DNA from: Rhizobiaceae bacterium
GTDB taxonomy: Bacteria > Pseudomonadota > Alphaproteobacteria > Rhizobiales > Rhizobiaceae
Assembly: GCA_017640615.1 (NCBI GenBank)
Contig: JAEPQK010000003.1
Span: 186,001 to 250,000, forward strand
Reading direction: 5' to 3'
DNA length: 64,000 nt
Shown in pieces: positions 9,158 through 18,608 of this stretch. Position 1 is the stretch's first letter. Each line of letters starts with the position of its first letter. Made by a program: the position numbers and the translations under genes. The notes beneath the pieces are model-generated. The model was not told the DNA's origin. It made no database searches and saw only the letters and a program-made list of their open reading frames with translations.

Positions 9158-10831
9158 ATGAAACTTCGCAGATTCCTCCTCGCCGGCGCATTAGCCGCAG
9201 GCATTTCCGCTGTGTGCACGGCCACATACGCCGAAGATGTCGCCGCCTATTATGAGATGAACATCCAGAAGGATGTTGGCGTGCCACTTTCCGATGGCAC
9301 CGAACTCAGCGCCAACATCTTCCGGCCCGATGCCGAGGGCAGGTTTCCGGTCATTCTGACTGTCGGTCCCTACCCCAAGGATTACCATTTCTCGGAATGG
9401 TCACCTGAGGACTATGAAGAGCTGGAGCAGAAGGGTCCCAACATGCATTGGGAGACCGTCGATCCCGACTGGTGGGTTCCGCAGGGCTACGTCGTGATCC
9501 GCGTCGACCAGCGCGGCATGGGCAAATCACCCGGCGATGTCGACCTCTTCTCCGCCAGGGAAACCGAGGATTACCGCCAGGTGATCGAATGGGCGGGCAC
9601 CCAGCCATGGAGCAACGGCAAGGTAGGCCTCGTCGGCATTTCCTATTTTGCCATGTCGCAATGGCGCGTCGCGGCAACCCAGCCGCCGCATCTGGCGGCA
9701 ATCATTCCGTGGGAAGGCGCGTCGGACCTTTACCGCGACGCCATGCGTCATGGCGGCATCCTGTCCAACACCTTCGCCAAGGGCTGGTTTGGGCACCGCA
9801 TCAAACCCTTCGTGCATCAGGAAAATGGCAAACCGACCGGAACGCTGTCCGACCTGCCCGCGCTCGGCGCTGAGCACACAATGCTGGACGGCTATTTCGA
9901 GGAACGCATACCGGATTTCTCCAAAATTCAGGTGCCGCTTCTGTCATCGGCCAATTGGGGCGGCCTTGGCCTGCATTTGCGCGGCAATGTGGAAGGCTAC
10001 TATCGCGCCGGCTCCGAAAACAAATGGCTCCATTTTCACACCGGCTCGCATATCGAGGCTTTCTATTCGCTCGAAGGCCGCGCTTTGCAGAAGCGCTTTC
10101 TAGACCAGTGGCTGAAAGACATCGACACCGGCATGCTGCGCGAGCCGCGCATCAAGCTCGCGGTGCGCGGCTCCGAGGGCATCACCTACCGTTATGAAAA
10201 CGAATGGCCGATCGCCCGCACGGAGTGGACCCCTTACTATCTGCATGCCGGCGACGCCTCGCTTTCTCCCGCAAAGCCGGCCGCTGCCACCGAGGCAGCC
10301 TATCAGGCCAGCAAAGAGGCCGAGACCACCAGCATCTCCTTTTCGACCGCACCCTTTGAGACAGAGACGGAAGTCACCGGACCGGTGAAACTCAAACTCT
10401 GGGTGTCGGCCGACGTCTCGGATGCCGATCTGTTTGTGGCGCTCCGCAACTTCGATGCCGACGGCAACGAAGTCACCTTCTACGGCGCCAACAACCCCGA
10501 GGCTCCTGTCTCGGTTGGCTGGCTGCGGGCCTCGCACCGGGCACTCGACCCGGAGCTGTCGACCGAGTGGCGGCCGTTCCACGCTCACACCACGGAAAAG
10601 CCGTTGACACCCGGTGAAATCGTGCCGGTCGAAATCGAGATCTGGCCGACAAGCATGGTCTACGACAAAGGCCATCGCCTCGTGGTCGAAGTGGGATCGA
10701 AAGACTATCCCGGCGTGAAGCCCTTCTTCCACACCGACCCGGCAGATCGTTCGCCAGCCGGAACCAACATCATCCACACCGGTGGCGACTACGACTCCCA
10801 CATTCTGCTGCCGGTGATCCCGGCTCGCTAG
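9158..10831 (+). CDS. secreted CocE/NonD family alpha/beta hydrolase
   Basis: 557 residues. An N-terminal signal peptide ends near residue 25 (ATYA). An alpha/beta hydrolase core follows, with DQRGMGKS near 117-124 and the nucleophile S162 in GISYFAMS. After about residue 340 a jelly-roll C-terminal domain matches X-Pro dipeptidyl-peptidase (S15) and cocaine-esterase proteins; HTGSHIEAFY is a candidate for the catalytic histidine region. It should hydrolyse an ester, amide or acyl bond in the periplasm; the substrate is unknown. The ATG at 9158 follows AACGGAG. It lies downstream of the PadR palindrome and is probably repressed by PadR. Confidence 0.88.
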   Translation: MKLRRFLLAGALAAGISAVCTATYAEDVAAYYEMNIQKDVGVPLSDGTELSANIFRPDAEGRFPVILTVGPYPKDYHFSEWSPEDYEELEQKGPNMHWETVDPDWWVPQGYVVIRVDQRGMGKSPGDVDLFSARETEDYRQVIEWAGTQPWSNGKVGLVGISYFAMSQWRVAATQPPHLAAIIPWEGASDLYRDAMRHGGILSNTFAKGWFGHRIKPFVHQENGKPTGTLSDLPALGAEHTMLDGYFEERIPDFSKIQVPLLSSANWGGLGLHLRGNVEGYYRAGSENKWLHFHTGSHIEAFYSLEGRALQKRFLDQWLKDIDTGMLREPRIKLAVRGSEGITYRYENEWPIARTEWTPYYLHAGDASLSPAKPAAATEAAYQASKEAETTSISFSTAPFETETEVTGPVKLKLWVSADVSDADLFVALRNFDADGNEVTFYGANNPEAPVSVGWLRASHRALDPELSTEWRPFHAHTTEKPLTPGEIVPVEIEIWPTSMVYDKGHRLVVEVGSKDYPGVKPFFHTDPADRSPAGTNIIHTGGDYDSHILLPVIPAR

Positions 10832-10852
10832 GCGCCTCGATAGCGCCTGGCA

Positions 10853-10883
10853 TGAAGGCCCGCTGTGCCCCGGCGGGCCTTCA
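10853..10883 (+). terminator. hairpin after the CocE-like gene
   Basis: Eleven-base arms TGAAGGCCCGC and GCGGGCCTTCA enclose a 9-base loop. It starts 22 bases after the hydrolase stop. There is no run of T after it, so it may stabilise the mRNA end or act with Rho rather than as an intrinsic terminator. Confidence 0.5.
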
Positions 10884-10985
10884 TCACGAATTCGTTGCCT
10901 GCCTCGCCTTTGCCGCGTTCGATGCTATTCTTTTCCGTGGCGCCCAAGATTCGAGCGGCAAGCGCCAACGCTCGGCGGAGAGCAG

Positions 10986-13547
10986 ATGGCGGCCGAAGAG
11001 CATAGCATTCGAAATGCCCAGAGTGCGGGCCGCTTCTCGCGGCTCTGGCGCACACGCTTGCTGACGCGTGCCGCCGTCGCAGCCGAGCGGCTGTGGCCGC
11101 TGTTGCTGCCGGCCCTCATCGTCGCAGCGCTTTTCCTCACCGCCGCGTGGTTCGGCCTGTTCGCGCTTGTGCCAAGCTGGCTGCGTATTGCTGCACTCGG
11201 TCTCTTCGGTCTGGCACTTGTAGCATCCTTTCTGCCGCTCCTGCGCTACCGCGCGCCACAGGCGGCCGAAATCGATCGCCGCATCGAGCGCGCCAACGCG
11301 CTGGAACATGCTCCGGTCACCACCACGACAGACAAGCTCTCCGGCAATGACGGCGACGCTTTTGCAAACGCTCTCTGGCACGAACACAAGCGCCGCATGG
11401 CCGAACGTCTGGGCCGGCTGGAAGGCGATATGCCGCGCGCCCGCGTGCCCGAACGCGACCCGTGGGGCGCCCGCGCAGTCGTCGCGCTGCTTCTCGTCAC
11501 CGCATTCGCCTACTCCTTCGGGCCAAGTGGCGGCAGCGTCGCCGACGCATTCCGCACCCCGCCAGGGGCGGAGCCCATACCCGCCCGCATCGATGCGTGG
11601 ATCACCCCGCCGCCCTATACCGGCAGAGCGCCCGTATTCCTGACGGCCGAGGGCAATTCGGAGCGCGAAATATTCAGGGTACCGGAGGGCAGTGAATTTG
11701 CCGTGCGCATCACCGGCGGTGCACGCGAAACACTCGCCTATGAAGACGAAATCGGCACGGCGGAAATCGCTCCCGAAGGCGGTTTCCTGCCCGAGGACGC
11801 GCCAGTGCCGGCATCGCGGCAGTTCACCGGAAAGCTCTCGCGCGACGGCATCCTTTCGCTTCTGAGCGGCGAGGAAGCGATCCGCAGCTGGACTTTCGAG
11901 GTTATTCCCGACACCGCACCGCAGATCCGCTTCACCGGCGACCCGCAGCGCGCGGTGAACGGGGCGCTGGAATTGCAATACGAGGTCGAGGACGATTACG
12001 GCGCGACCGAAGGCGCAGCTGACTTTGCGCTCTCGGAGCGCCCCATGCCCTCTGCCCGCCCGCTCTATGCCGCCCCTGAAATGCCGCTCACTCTGCCGCG
12101 CCGTGGCTCCAGCGATATCGTCGCCAAGACCAACCGCGACCTCACCGAGCATCCATGGGCGGGCACTTCCGTCGACCTCACACTCACGGCAAAAGACGCT
12201 GCCGGCCAGACGGCGCGTTCTGAGTCCAAACGCTTCATGTTGCCGGAGCGCGCTTTTTCAAACCCGCTTGCCCGTGCGCTGATCGAGCAGCGGCGCTTGC
12301 TGGCGCTCGACGCCACACGCCAGCGCCGCGTGCTCTCGCTGATGGATGCGATCACGCTGCGCCCCGAAGACACGATCGACAACCCCTCGCATTATCTCGG
12401 CATCATGACCGCGCGCACCCGTCTTCGCATGGCCGAGGAAGACGACGAGCTGCGCGACGTGGTCGATTATCTGTGGGAGGTCGCACTCGGCATCGAGGAA
12501 GGCGACCTCACCGCCGCCGAGCGCCGCCTGCGGCAGGCTCAGGAAGCGCTACGCCAGGCCCTCGAAAACGGCGCCAGCGAGGAAGAAATAGAACGCCTGA
12601 TGGCCGAATTGCGGGAAGCCATGCAGGAGTTCCTGCGCGAATTCGCCGAGCGGTCCATGCAGAATCCCAATTCGGCGATGCAGCAGATGCCCGAAACCGG
12701 CAACGAGATGCGCCAGTCGGACCTGGAGCGCATGCTCGACCAACTAGAAGATCTCGCCAAGTCGGGCGCGCGCGAGCAGGCCGAACAGTTGCTCTCACAG
12801 CTCGAGCAGATGATGAACAATCTGCGCATGGGCCAGCAGCAGGCCGATCAGGGCCAGAATGGCCAGAACCAGATGCGCGAGCAGATGAACGAGCTAGGCG
12901 AACTGATGCGCCGCCAGCAGGAACTGATGAACGAGACCTTCCAGCTCGACCAGATGCAACGCGGCCAGCGTGGCAACCAGCAGCAACAACAGCAGCAGGG
13001 TCAGCAAAACGGCGAGAACGGCCAGGGTCAGCCGATGACGCCGGAAGAATTCGCCGAAGCACTGCGCCAACTGCAAGAGGGTCAGGGCCAGCTTCAACAG
13101 CAGCTGGACTCACTGATGGAAGGGCTCGAAGGCATGGGCATTCAGCCCGGCGAGGGCTTTGGCGAGGCCGGCGAAGCCATGGGTCAGGCCGAGGGCGCGC
13201 TTGGCGAAGGCGAAGGCAACCGTGCCGTTGGCGAGCAGGGCCGCGCGCTCGAAGCGCTGCGCCGCGGCGCACAGGACATGATGCAGCAAATGCAACAGGC
13301 AATGCAGGGCGAGGAGGGCGGCAGCGAGGAAGGCGGCCGCCAGCAAAGCTCCGAGAATGACCCGCTTGGCCGGCCGCGCGCCACCACCGGACCGGATTTT
13401 GGTGACTCCGTGAAAGTACCTGACGAGATCGACCGGCAGCGCGCCCGCGAAATCCTCGAGGCCATCCGCCGCCGCCTCGGCAACGCGCTCAGCCCGGAAT
13501 TGGAGCGCAGCTATCTGGAACGTTTGCTGAACCTGGAAACGCGGTGA
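10986..13547 (+). CDS. TIGR02302 / DUF4175-type large membrane protein
   Basis: 853 residues. Two hydrophobic helices lie near residues 35-85 and a third near 165, followed by a long soluble part. The middle holds beta-rich sequence (WITPPPYTGRAP and the following 250 residues). Residues about 540-800 are a methionine- and glutamine-rich, largely helical low-complexity region (QQQQQQGQQNG, repeated QEALRQALE-like heptads). This architecture is the alphaproteobacterial TIGR02302 family, whose role is unknown but which usually sits near lysA and hpt, as here. The start has GGAGA upstream. The terminal segment EIDRQRAREILEAIRRR is conserved-looking. Confidence 0.85.
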   Translation: MAAEEHSIRNAQSAGRFSRLWRTRLLTRAAVAAERLWPLLLPALIVAALFLTAAWFGLFALVPSWLRIAALGLFGLALVASFLPLLRYRAPQAAEIDRRIERANALEHAPVTTTTDKLSGNDGDAFANALWHEHKRRMAERLGRLEGDMPRARVPERDPWGARAVVALLLVTAFAYSFGPSGGSVADAFRTPPGAEPIPARIDAWITPPPYTGRAPVFLTAEGNSEREIFRVPEGSEFAVRITGGARETLAYEDEIGTAEIAPEGGFLPEDAPVPASRQFTGKLSRDGILSLLSGEEAIRSWTFEVIPDTAPQIRFTGDPQRAVNGALELQYEVEDDYGATEGAADFALSERPMPSARPLYAAPEMPLTLPRRGSSDIVAKTNRDLTEHPWAGTSVDLTLTAKDAAGQTARSESKRFMLPERAFSNPLARALIEQRRLLALDATRQRRVLSLMDAITLRPEDTIDNPSHYLGIMTARTRLRMAEEDDELRDVVDYLWEVALGIEEGDLTAAERRLRQAQEALRQALENGASEEEIERLMAELREAMQEFLREFAERSMQNPNSAMQQMPETGNEMRQSDLERMLDQLEDLAKSGAREQAEQLLSQLEQMMNNLRMGQQQADQGQNGQNQMREQMNELGELMRRQQELMNETFQLDQMQRGQRGNQQQQQQQGQQNGENGQGQPMTPEEFAEALRQLQEGQGQLQQQLDSLMEGLEGMGIQPGEGFGEAGEAMGQAEGALGEGEGNRAVGEQGRALEALRRGAQDMMQQMQQAMQGEEGGSEEGGRQQSSENDPLGRPRATTGPDFGDSVKVPDEIDRQRAREILEAIRRRLGNALSPELERSYLERLLNLETR

Positions 13548-13559
13548 CGTAGCCGCGTC

Positions 13560-13937
13560 CTACCCCCACGCCAGAGCCTTCGCTACCTCGGTGCGGATTT
13601 CAGCCAGGCTGAACGGCTTGCGCACGACGCCGAGCACGGAACCGCCCAGCTCCGCCGCACGTTCTCGCTGTTCGGCATAACCTGTCATCAAGAGAATACG
13701 CAGGTCGGGGAAGGCCTTCGCCGCGGTTTCCGCCATCTCGATCCCGTCCATCACCGGCATGCGGATGTCGGACAGAACCAGATCGTAGCGGCCCTCATCC
13801 GCCTTGATCATGTCGAGGCCTTCCGCCCCATCGCTGGCCATGTCGGTTGAGTGGCCGTCGGCCTGAAGCGCCCGGGCGGTGAATATCCGCACGGAATCGT
13901 CGTCCTCGACGATCAGGATCCGGGCTTGTCCGCTCAT
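13560..13937 (-). CDS. single-domain response regulator, CpdR-like
   Basis: 125 residues, a receiver domain only. The acidic pocket is E11, D12 and D13, the phosphoacceptor is D57 in LSDIRMP, T85 lies in the LLMTGYA strand, and the conserved lysine is K107 in VRKPF. There is no output domain. The DIxMPxMDGIE and TGYAEQ pattern resembles CpdR, the adaptor that presents cell-cycle proteins to ClpXP in Caulobacter and rhizobia. That role is inferred from similarity and size only; canonical CpdR has TGFAAVAL at this position. The gene is downstream of hpt on the minus strand, 10 bases apart. Confidence 0.8.
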   Translation of the reverse strand: MSGQARILIVEDDDSVRIFTARALQADGHSTDMASDGAEGLDMIKADEGRYDLVLSDIRMPVMDGIEMAETAAKAFPDLRILLMTGYAEQRERAAELGGSVLGVVRKPFSLAEIRTEVAKALAWG

Positions 13938-13947
13938 GCCGCCTCTC

Positions 13948-14490
13948 TCAGGCGTCGCCCGTCACGACGCCGACAAAGGGCAATTCGCGAAAGGCGTGCG
14001 CAACGTCCATGCCATAGCCGACGACAAAATAGTCCGGGCATTCGAAGCCGACGAAATCGGCATCGAGCTCCAACTGACGTTTGCCGCGCTTGTCGAGAAG
14101 CACCGCGATGGAAACGCTGTTGGCGCCGCGCTTCAGCATAAGCTCGCGCGTGAACCGCAGTGTCTTGCCCGATTCCAGAATGTCGTCGATGAGCAGCACG
14201 TCGCGCCCGGCGACTTCATTGTCGATATCGCGCAGCACCTTCACTTCGCCGCTTGTGGTGCCGGTGCCGTAGCTGGAGATGAATATGAACTCCACCTCGG
14301 GCGACTGGCCCATATCGTGCAGCGCGCGGATCAGGTCGGCAGCGAAAATAAACGACCCCTTGAGGATCGAAACGACCAGCAGATCCTTATATTCGCGGCC
14401 GGCAATTTCTTTGGCGAGTTCCAGGTTGCGACGGGCGATCGCCGATGCGCTGAAAAGAACGTCGATGTCCTTGCCCCGGACAACTGGCAT
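13948..14490 (-). CDS. hpt: hypoxanthine phosphoribosyltransferase
   Basis: 180 residues, standard size. It salvages hypoxanthine and guanine to IMP and GMP with PRPP. The PRPP loop is IDDILESGKTL at 101-111, and the N-terminal flexible-loop region has SILKGSFIFAADL. KRGKRQLELDADFVGFECPD and the following YGMD segment complete the purine-binding region. Its ATG overlaps the stop of the upstream membrane-protein gene by one base (TAATG), so translation is probably coupled. Confidence 0.95.
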   Translation of the reverse strand: MPVVRGKDIDVLFSASAIARRNLELAKEIAGREYKDLLVVSILKGSFIFAADLIRALHDMGQSPEVEFIFISSYGTGTTSGEVKVLRDIDNEVAGRDVLLIDDILESGKTLRFTRELMLKRGANSVSIAVLLDKRGKRQLELDADFVGFECPDYFVVGYGMDVAHAFRELPFVGVVTGDA

Positions 14491-15143
14491 TAATTCCCGC
14501 CTTCTTTCTTGAAATCGACAGTCACGGTTCTCACTCCCCCATTAGGGGTGCGCAGCCGGCTGGAGAAGTCGAAGCGCTGTCCGGGCGCCAGCGTACGCTC
14601 GTTTGTCCCCAGATAATAATAGGTCTCGCGCCCGTCCAGCCCGGTTACGGTGATCGCCAGCGGCGGCACCATCGCCGGCCGGTCGCTCGGATTGTTCACC
14701 GCGCCGTCGACCATAAGGAAGCTGCGCTCGCCCTTGCGATCGATGCGGCTGACCACATCCACGATGCGCAGCGGCTGCTTGAAGGGAGAAACCGAAGTCG
14801 CGTCCTGCCGCGCACCGTCGTCGCGGCTGACAATCGCATGCCCGCCCGAAACCCAGAATGCACCGAAAACCAGCGCCAGCCCGAATATCCAGAACACCGG
14901 GCCGCCATTGCGTCGTTCTGGCCGTTCAGCCGAGCGCAGCATGTCCATGCCGCCTTGGGCTTGGCCAGGCGGCGGGCTTTGCGGCGCACGCTGCTGCGCC
15001 GTGGTTTTGCTGTCAGGCAGAATGGTCTCGAAATCGGCGTCGATCACGTCGTCGCCATGGCGGCGCTGCCGGCCCGTTTCGCGGGTCCGGCCGTCAGTCA
15101 TGATTTCGCCGGAAACCGGACGTGCCATGCGCTCGTCGGACAT
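14490..15143 (-). CDS. single-pass membrane protein of unknown function
   Basis: 217 residues. Residues 1-80 are hydrophilic and probably disordered (Arg/Gln/Pro rich). One membrane helix follows (FWIFGLALVFGAFWVSGG), then a periplasmic domain of about 110 residues with a beta-rich pattern (LRIVDVVSRID, SFLMVDGAVNNPSD, FDFSSRLRTPNGG). This C-terminal layout resembles DUF3426-type domains found on MJ0042 zinc-ribbon proteins beside ftsE in rhizobia, but no CxxC zinc ribbon is visible here. ATG at 15143 is chosen; the frame is open upstream, but that part is antisense to ftsE. It is divergent from ftsE and coupled to hpt by a 1-base overlap. Confidence 0.7.
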   Translation of the reverse strand: MSDERMARPVSGEIMTDGRTRETGRQRRHGDDVIDADFETILPDSKTTAQQRAPQSPPPGQAQGGMDMLRSAERPERRNGGPVFWIFGLALVFGAFWVSGGHAIVSRDDGARQDATSVSPFKQPLRIVDVVSRIDRKGERSFLMVDGAVNNPSDRPAMVPPLAITVTGLDGRETYYYLGTNERTLAPGQRFDFSSRLRTPNGGVRTVTVDFKKEGGN

Positions 15144-15303
15144 GTTTGCCTTTCGGAAAAGCCGCCTTCTGGGGTAAACCGAAATGGTTAATGCTTCGCG
15201 ACCGGTGCCGGTGTGGAGGCATGGCGCGGCAAGGGCGTTTCCTGCGCGCCGGTTCCGTGTCAGGAACGCACGCCATGTCAGGAACGTTCGGGAAAACCGC
15301 ACA

Positions 15304-15963
15304 GTGATTCGCTTCGAAAATGTCGGCCTCAGATACGGGATGGGCCCCGAAATTCTGCGCGACATTTCATTCCAGCTTCCCGAGGGCTCGTTCCAGTTTC
15401 TGAGCGGCCCCTCAGGCGCGGGCAAAACCTCGCTGCTGCGGCTGCTTTTCATGTCGCTGAAACCGACGCGCGGCCTCATCACCGTGTTCGGCAAGGACCG
15501 GGCGCGCATCTCGCGGCGCGACCTGCCACTGATCCGCCGCCGCATCGGGGTCGTATTCCAGGATTTCCGCTTGCTCGACCATCTGACGACGTTTGAAAAC
15601 GTTGCCCTGCCGTTGCGCGTGCGCGGCCGCGAAGAGGCGTCCTACCGCGCCGACGTGACCGAGCTCCTGAATTGGGTCGGGCTCGGCGAACGCATGCATG
15701 TGCTGCCGCCAGTGCTTTCAGGTGGCGAGAAGCAACGCGCCGCGATCGCGCGCGCGCTCATCGAACAGCCGCAGATCCTTCTGGCCGACGAGCCGACCGG
15801 CAATGTCGATCCGCCGCTCGCGCGCCGCCTGCTGCGGCTCTTCATCGAGCTCAACCGGCTGGGCACGGCAGTGGTCATCGCCACCCACGACGTCAACCTC
15901 ATGGAACAGGTCGAAGCGCGCCGCATGGTGCTCGCCAATGGCAGGCTGGATGTCTATGAGTGA
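15304..15963 (+). CDS. ftsE: cell division ATP-binding protein FtsE
   Basis: 219 residues from a GTG start (VIRFENVGLRYG). It is the ATPase of the FtsEX complex, which activates periplasmic peptidoglycan hydrolases at the septum. Walker A is GPSGAGKT at 35-42, the Q-loop lies in VVFQDFRLL, the ABC signature is LSGGEKQRAAIARAL, Walker B is ILLADEPTG, and the switch histidine is in ATHD. The frame is open upstream to 15184, but family alignments start at the GTG. The stop overlaps ftsX by 8 bases. Confidence 0.94.
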   Translation: MIRFENVGLRYGMGPEILRDISFQLPEGSFQFLSGPSGAGKTSLLRLLFMSLKPTRGLITVFGKDRARISRRDLPLIRRRIGVVFQDFRLLDHLTTFENVALPLRVRGREEASYRADVTELLNWVGLGERMHVLPPVLSGGEKQRAAIARALIEQPQILLADEPTGNVDPPLARRLLRLFIELNRLGTAVVIATHDVNLMEQVEARRMVLANGRLDVYE

Positions 15964-16957
15964 GACCGTTCCGGGCCCGCCACCCAAAGCCGGCAAAAAG
16001 AAATCGCTCCCGATCCCGGGCACTGGCCGTTCGACGCGCCGCCGCAAGCCAATGCCAATTGTGCCGCCACAAAACGTGGCCGGCAACGCGATGGTGCTGG
16101 TCATCGCCATCATGACGTTTCTGTCCTGCCTGACACTGGGCGCGGTGACGCTGGTGCGCGACACGGCGGCAACATGGCAGAGCGAAATCGCCCGTGAAGC
16201 GACGATCCAGATCAAGCCGGCGGAGGGTTTCGACACCTCGATCGGGCTTGAGCAGGCAGCGGCGATCGCCCGTGAATTTTCAGGTGTCCGGTCCGTGATC
16301 GTCGTCGATGACGCGGCCACCGCGCGGTTGCTCGAACCCTGGCTCGGCACCGGTATCGACCTTGACGAACTACCCGTCCCCCGGCTCGTCACCGTCACGA
16401 TCGACCCTGACAATCCGCCAGACTTCGCTGCGATGCGCGAGGCAATCACCCAGAACGTGCCTTATGCATCACTCGACGATCACCGGACCTGGGTCGACCG
16501 GCTGGTTGCGATGGCGCGCACCACCGTTGCAATCGGCGTCTCGGTTCTGGTGCTCATCCTTGCGGCCACCCTGCTCACTGTGGTCTTCGCGACGCGGGGC
16601 GCCATGTCCGGCAATGGCCATGTGATCGAGGTACTGCATTTCGTCGGCGCGGAGGCCGGCTTCATTGCCCGGCAGTTCCGCAGCCACTTCCTGCTCACCG
16701 GCATGAAGGGCGCGGCCACCGGCGGCGCGCTCGCCGCGCTCGTATTTCTGGGCTTTTCATGGTGGTCGAGCCGCAATCTGGCCACACCGGAAGGCGATCA
16801 GGCGTCTGCCCTCTTCGGCAATTTCGCCATCGGGCCCGCCGGTTATGCGGGTGTGGGCATCATCGTGATCGCTGTGTCGATCCTGACTGCTGCCACCACC
16901 CACATCACGGTGGTTTCCTACCTGAGCGATCTTGACGCGACGCCCAGCGAGGGTTGA
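15956..16957 (+). CDS. ftsX: cell division protein FtsX
   Basis: 333 residues. A basic cytoplasmic N-terminus is followed by a first membrane helix (NAMVLVIAIMTFLSCLTLGAV), a periplasmic domain of about 120 residues, then three helices near the C-terminus, the FtsX/MacB-type layout. It anchors FtsE and transmits ATP hydrolysis to septal amidase activators. The ATG at 15956 lies inside the end of ftsE, so the pair is translationally coupled. Confidence 0.9.
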   Translation: MSETVPGPPPKAGKKKSLPIPGTGRSTRRRKPMPIVPPQNVAGNAMVLVIAIMTFLSCLTLGAVTLVRDTAATWQSEIAREATIQIKPAEGFDTSIGLEQAAAIAREFSGVRSVIVVDDAATARLLEPWLGTGIDLDELPVPRLVTVTIDPDNPPDFAAMREAITQNVPYASLDDHRTWVDRLVAMARTTVAIGVSVLVLILAATLLTVVFATRGAMSGNGHVIEVLHFVGAEAGFIARQFRSHFLLTGMKGAATGGALAALVFLGFSWWSSRNLATPEGDQASALFGNFAIGPAGYAGVGIIVIAVSILTAATTHITVVSYLSDLDATPSEG

Positions 16958-17055
16958 ATGCGACCAGTCACGCAGCGCAACAGGCTGCAACAATATTTGC
17001 GCCGTAGCGGCCGATTTAGCGGCCGCACGCCTCAATCGGGTGTAAAATCAACAAG

Positions 17056-17733
17056 ATGAGCGAGCACCAACCCGGCGTTGATCAGGCACCCCGCCGCCAG
17101 GGCCGTCCGGCCCTGCGCGGGGTTGCGTGGGCGCTCGCTCTGGTTGTTCTGGGCTTTGGTGGCGGCTTCGCGTTTTTCTCCGACCATGTCAGCCGGCTTT
17201 CCGCTCCCGGCCAGCCGGAAAAGGCTGACGCCATTATCGTTCTCACCGGCGGCCAATACCGCCTCGATGCCGCCGTCGACTTGCTTCGCGCGGGCAAGGG
17301 CGGGCGGCTCTTGATCAGCGGCGTCAACCCTGTTGCCGACGCCGAGGATTTGCGCCGCGTGACGGGCGCCGAGCAGTCGCTCTTCGAATGCTGCATCGAC
17401 ATCGATCACGCGGCGCTGGACACGATCGGCAATGCCGCCGAAAGCGCCAAATGGGCAGCCGATAATGGTTTTGCCAGCGCCATTCTGGTCACCAACAACT
17501 ACCATATGCCGCGCAGTCTGCTGGAGATGCAGCGCGCCGACGCTTCATTGCGGATTGTGCCTTACCCGGTGGTCAACACCCCGCTTGGCGGCGGCGAGTG
17601 GATACGCCGGCCCGAGGCGCTGCGGGTCCTGTTCACCGAATACACCAAATATCTGGCCTCGCTATCGCGCGGCGTACTCCAGCGCGGCAACACCGCGCAG
17701 GCCGGAACTGCTGTGACGCTGAACGCCGACTGA
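17056..17733 (+). CDS. YdcF family (DUF218) membrane protein
   Basis: 225 residues. An N-terminal membrane anchor (about 20-40) precedes a DUF218 domain with ADAIIVLTGGQYRLDAAVDLLRAG, LLISGVN and the NYHMPRSLLEM segment. YdcF/SanA-type proteins are linked to envelope integrity and barrier function, without an assigned reaction in this group. It lies after ftsEX and before plsC in the same direction, an arrangement of envelope genes typical of rhizobia. Confidence 0.88.
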   Translation: MSEHQPGVDQAPRRQGRPALRGVAWALALVVLGFGGGFAFFSDHVSRLSAPGQPEKADAIIVLTGGQYRLDAAVDLLRAGKGGRLLISGVNPVADAEDLRRVTGAEQSLFECCIDIDHAALDTIGNAAESAKWAADNGFASAILVTNNYHMPRSLLEMQRADASLRIVPYPVVNTPLGGGEWIRRPEALRVLFTEYTKYLASLSRGVLQRGNTAQAGTAVTLNAD

Positions 17734-17805
17734 CGTTTCGCCCAAGGCTTGGCCATCCGAAAAGCATGATGTAACCAGATCGCCACCAAAACGGGTGCGC
17801 GGTCC

Positions 17806-18606
17806 ATGCTCTATCTTCGTTCGCTGGCCTTCAACGCCGCGTTCTATCTCAACCTGATTGTCCAGATGATCCTGTGGACGCCGTTCTATTTTCTGGCGCC
17901 GCGCCATATGGCCTGGTTCGTGCCGAAGTTCTGGTCGCGCACCGAGCTTTGGCTGATGAAAGTGATCGCCGGCACGCGCAGCGAGATCACCGGGCAGGAG
18001 AACCTGCCTGAAGGCTCCTACATCCTGGCGCCCAAGCACCAGTCTTTCTGGGACACGATCGCTTTTCTGTCCGACATTCGCGACCCGCTTTACATCCTGA
18101 AGCGTGAGCTGCGCTGGATACCGTTTTTCGGCTGGTACATCATGAAAATGCGCATGATCCCGGTCGATCGCGGCAAACGTTCACGGGCGCTGAAGGATGT
18201 GATTGCCCGCACTCGCAAGGAAATGAGCAGGAATGCGCGCCAGCTCATCATTTACCCCGAAGGTACGCGCCGCCCACCGGGCGCGGAACCGGCCTACAAA
18301 TGGGGCATTGTAGAACTTTATTCTGAACTTGGTCTGCCTGTCGTGCCGGTTGCGCATCAGGCAGGGCTCTGGTGGCCAAGGCGCAAATTCCTGCGCCACC
18401 CGGGAACGATCCATGCTCGCTTTCTGCCGCCGATTCCGCCCGGCCTGGCCAAGGAGGAATTCCACGCCCGGCTGATCGCTGAAACGGAAGCCGCCTGCGA
18501 CCAGATGCTTGTTGAGGCAGCGGCCGCGCCCGACGCACCGCCGATGCCGGAGACCGCGCACAGGCGGCTGGCCGAGCTCGGCGCAACTTCTTCCGCCGAG
18601 GCCTAG
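17806..18606 (+). CDS. plsC: 1-acyl-sn-glycerol-3-phosphate acyltransferase
   Basis: 266 residues. It acylates lysophosphatidate to phosphatidate at the inner membrane. The catalytic HX4D motif is HQSFWD at 78-83; the glycerophosphate motif is PEGTR at 151-155, preceded by the VDRGKR segment. An N-terminal hydrophobic stretch (about 5-32) anchors it. It follows the YdcF gene by 72 bases. The convergent cyclotransferase ends 2 bases after its stop. Confidence 0.92.
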   Translation: MLYLRSLAFNAAFYLNLIVQMILWTPFYFLAPRHMAWFVPKFWSRTELWLMKVIAGTRSEITGQENLPEGSYILAPKHQSFWDTIAFLSDIRDPLYILKRELRWIPFFGWYIMKMRMIPVDRGKRSRALKDVIARTRKEMSRNARQLIIYPEGTRRPPGAEPAYKWGIVELYSELGLPVVPVAHQAGLWWPRRKFLRHPGTIHARFLPPIPPGLAKEEFHARLIAETEAACDQMLVEAAAAPDAPPMPETAHRRLAELGATSSAEA

Positions 18607-18608
18607 CC

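Noticed and set aside
12960..13110. CAG-rich stretch read as a possible tandem DNA repeat
   Set aside because: It encodes the Gln/Met-rich low-complexity region of the TIGR02302 protein; the units are irregular.
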